A DNA stretch of 6,447 nt from Acidimicrobiales bacterium. GTDB lineage: Bacteria; Actinomycetota; Acidimicrobiia; Acidimicrobiales; UBA8190. A model generated the notes under the pieces. It was not told where the DNA came from, did not search any database, and saw only the letters and a program-made list of their open reading frames with translations. Shown one piece after another: positions 5,684-6,447 of the stretch. Within the stretch, counting starts at the first letter, position 1. Every line of letters begins with the position of its first letter. Made by a program: the position numbers and the translations under genes. Location of the stretch: positions 1 to 6,447 of the forward strand of contig JASHZK010000182.1 of NCBI GenBank assembly GCA_030042575.1. The letters are read 5' to 3'.

Positions 5684-5695
5684 TCACCGTCCTTT
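5684..5695 (-). promoter_or_regulatory. Ribosome binding site of the degenerate Usp gene, inside the GH65 3' end
   Basis: On the minus strand AAAGGA (5695-5690) lies 10 nt and GGTGA (5688-5684, containing the GH65 TGA stop) 4 nt before the ATG at 5679. The overlap of stop codon and binding site suggests coupled translation of the two genes. Confidence 0.5.
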
Positions 5696-6447
5696 ACCTT
5701 CGACCTCCACCCAGCCGCCCGGCGCCTCGAGCAGGCGCGGGGCACCGCCTCCCGCCATGACGGTGATCGCCGCCGAACACGCCACGTGCACGGCGTCGTT
5801 CCGGCACCGGAGGCGCAGCGGTCGGCCGTGGCGTAGGAGGCGGATCCGAAGCTCCTTCCAATGGTCCGGCAGGCAGGGCGCCACCACCAGGGCACGGTCG
5901 TCGGGACGCTCGACGCGCAAACCGGCGAAGCCGAAGACGAGCGCCTGCCAGAGGCCGCCGAGCGCCGCCATGTGCAATCCGCCGCTGCTGGTCCCGGTCA
6001 GGTCGTCGAGGTCCACCCGCCGGGCCAGCTCCAGGCACCGTGCCGCCTCTTCGCTTCGCCCGGCTCGCGCCAGCACCGAGGCGTGCACGGCCGGTGACAG
6101 GGAACTGCCGTGCACGGTACGAGGGACGTAGAAGGCGACGTCGGGGAGCAGCGAACCCGGCTCCATGGCCCCCGGCACCAGGTGGTGGGCCATGAGCACG
6201 TCGGCTTGCTTGACGATCTGTGAACCGGCCAGCCGGTGGCGCCCCAGCACCAGGTCAGCGGGGACGGGCACCGGGCCCACGTCGGCCGCCACCAACGGCT
6301 CGAGCCGGTCGTAGCCGGCGAACTGCTCATGACGGCCGGTTGTTGGGTCGTAGCCGGTGACCAGCGAATCGGCGATCGTCCGCCAACGATGGGCCTCCTC
6401 TACCTCTACCGCCTCTGTGCTCTCCGATCGCCCCCCCGCCACCGCCC
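5684..6447 (-). CDS. C-terminal part of a glycoside hydrolase family 65 protein (trehalose/kojibiose phosphorylase or hydrolase type; 5' end outside window)
   Basis: About 254 codons are visible and the frame is open to the window edge; a full GH65 protein has roughly 750-800 residues, so only the last third is here. The end of the (alpha/alpha)6 barrel is clear: HEQFAGYDRLE, then IVKQADVLMAHH, FYVPRTVHGSSLSPAVHASVLARAG and LDDLTGTSSGGLHMAALGGLWQALVFGFAGLR. HGSS is the segment near the phosphate site in GH65 phosphorylases. A short beta-sandwich C-terminal domain follows (LPDHWKELRIRLLRHGRPLRLR). Counting from the GTG at 6442, KQADV is codons 79-83 and HGSS 111-114; that GTG is internal, not the start. 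Family substrates are alpha-linked glucose disaccharides; which one is unknown. In M. tuberculosis, a HAD-GH65 fusion (OtsB1, Rv2006) sits beside a universal stress protein gene in the DosR regulon, a similar arrangement. Whether a HAD domain precedes this one cannot be seen. Confidence 0.93.
   Translation of the reverse strand, partial: AVAGGRSESTEAVEVEEAHRWRTIADSLVTGYDPTTGRHEQFAGYDRLEPLVAADVGPVPVPADLVLGRHRLAGSQIVKQADVLMAHHLVPGAMEPGSLLPDVAFYVPRTVHGSSLSPAVHASVLARAGRSEEAARCLELARRVDLDDLTGTSSGGLHMAALGGLWQALVFGFAGLRVERPDDRALVVAPCLPDHWKELRIRLLRHGRPLRLRCRNDAVHVACSAAITVMAGGGAPRLLEAPGGWVEVEGKGR

Noticed and set aside
1..6447. CRISPR arrays, insertion sequences, tRNA or rRNA genes
   Set aside because: No regularly spaced repeats, transposase motifs, terminal inverted repeats or tRNA-like cloverleaf sequence was found on reading both strands.

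Overview
The window is high-GC DNA with strong G/C third-position bias and some non-ATG starts. It carries actinobacterial families: an Stf0-type sulfotransferase, universal stress proteins beside a GH65 enzyme, a PNPOx-like flavoprotein and a NarL-type regulator. I infer an Actinomycetota chromosome, possibly an environmental lineage such as Acidimicrobiia. No mobile element, CRISPR array, tRNA or rRNA was seen.

Layout. 1-258 (+) is the C-terminal end of a probable secreted protein. It converges on an orphan NarL/LuxR-type response regulator (310-1008, -). About 420 bp without a convincing gene follow; they contain a 9-bp GC hairpin and an AT-rich dyad. Next comes a divergent pair: a type I sulfatase (1432-2784, -) and an Stf0-family sulfotransferase (2839-3684, +), separated by 54 bp. 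The sulfotransferase converges, with a 21-bp gap, on a PNPOx-like flavoprotein gene (3706-4218, -). That gene is divergent from a one-domain ATP-binding-type universal stress protein (4474-4911, +). Their 255-bp shared upstream region carries three GWWCGGCCCY motifs and stacked inverted repeats. The window ends with a minus-strand operon: the 3' end of a GH65 gene (5684-6447, cut by the window edge), then a degenerate universal stress protein (4966-5679) starting 4 nt after the GH65 stop.

How the genes may fit together. Two themes appear. One is sulfation: a gene that adds sulfate, related to trehalose 2-sulfotransferase, sits back to back with a gene of the family that removes it. The other resembles the mycobacterial DosR dormancy regulon: universal stress proteins, a GH65 protein, a small flavoprotein and a NarL-family regulator close together. 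Trehalose could link the two, because Stf0 enzymes sulfate trehalose and GH65 includes trehalose phosphorylases and hydrolases. This link is inference. No complete new system can be demonstrated from this sequence. The best leads are the sulfatase whose maturation motif reads C-S-G-S-R instead of C-x-P-x-R, and the regulatory region at 4219-4473.
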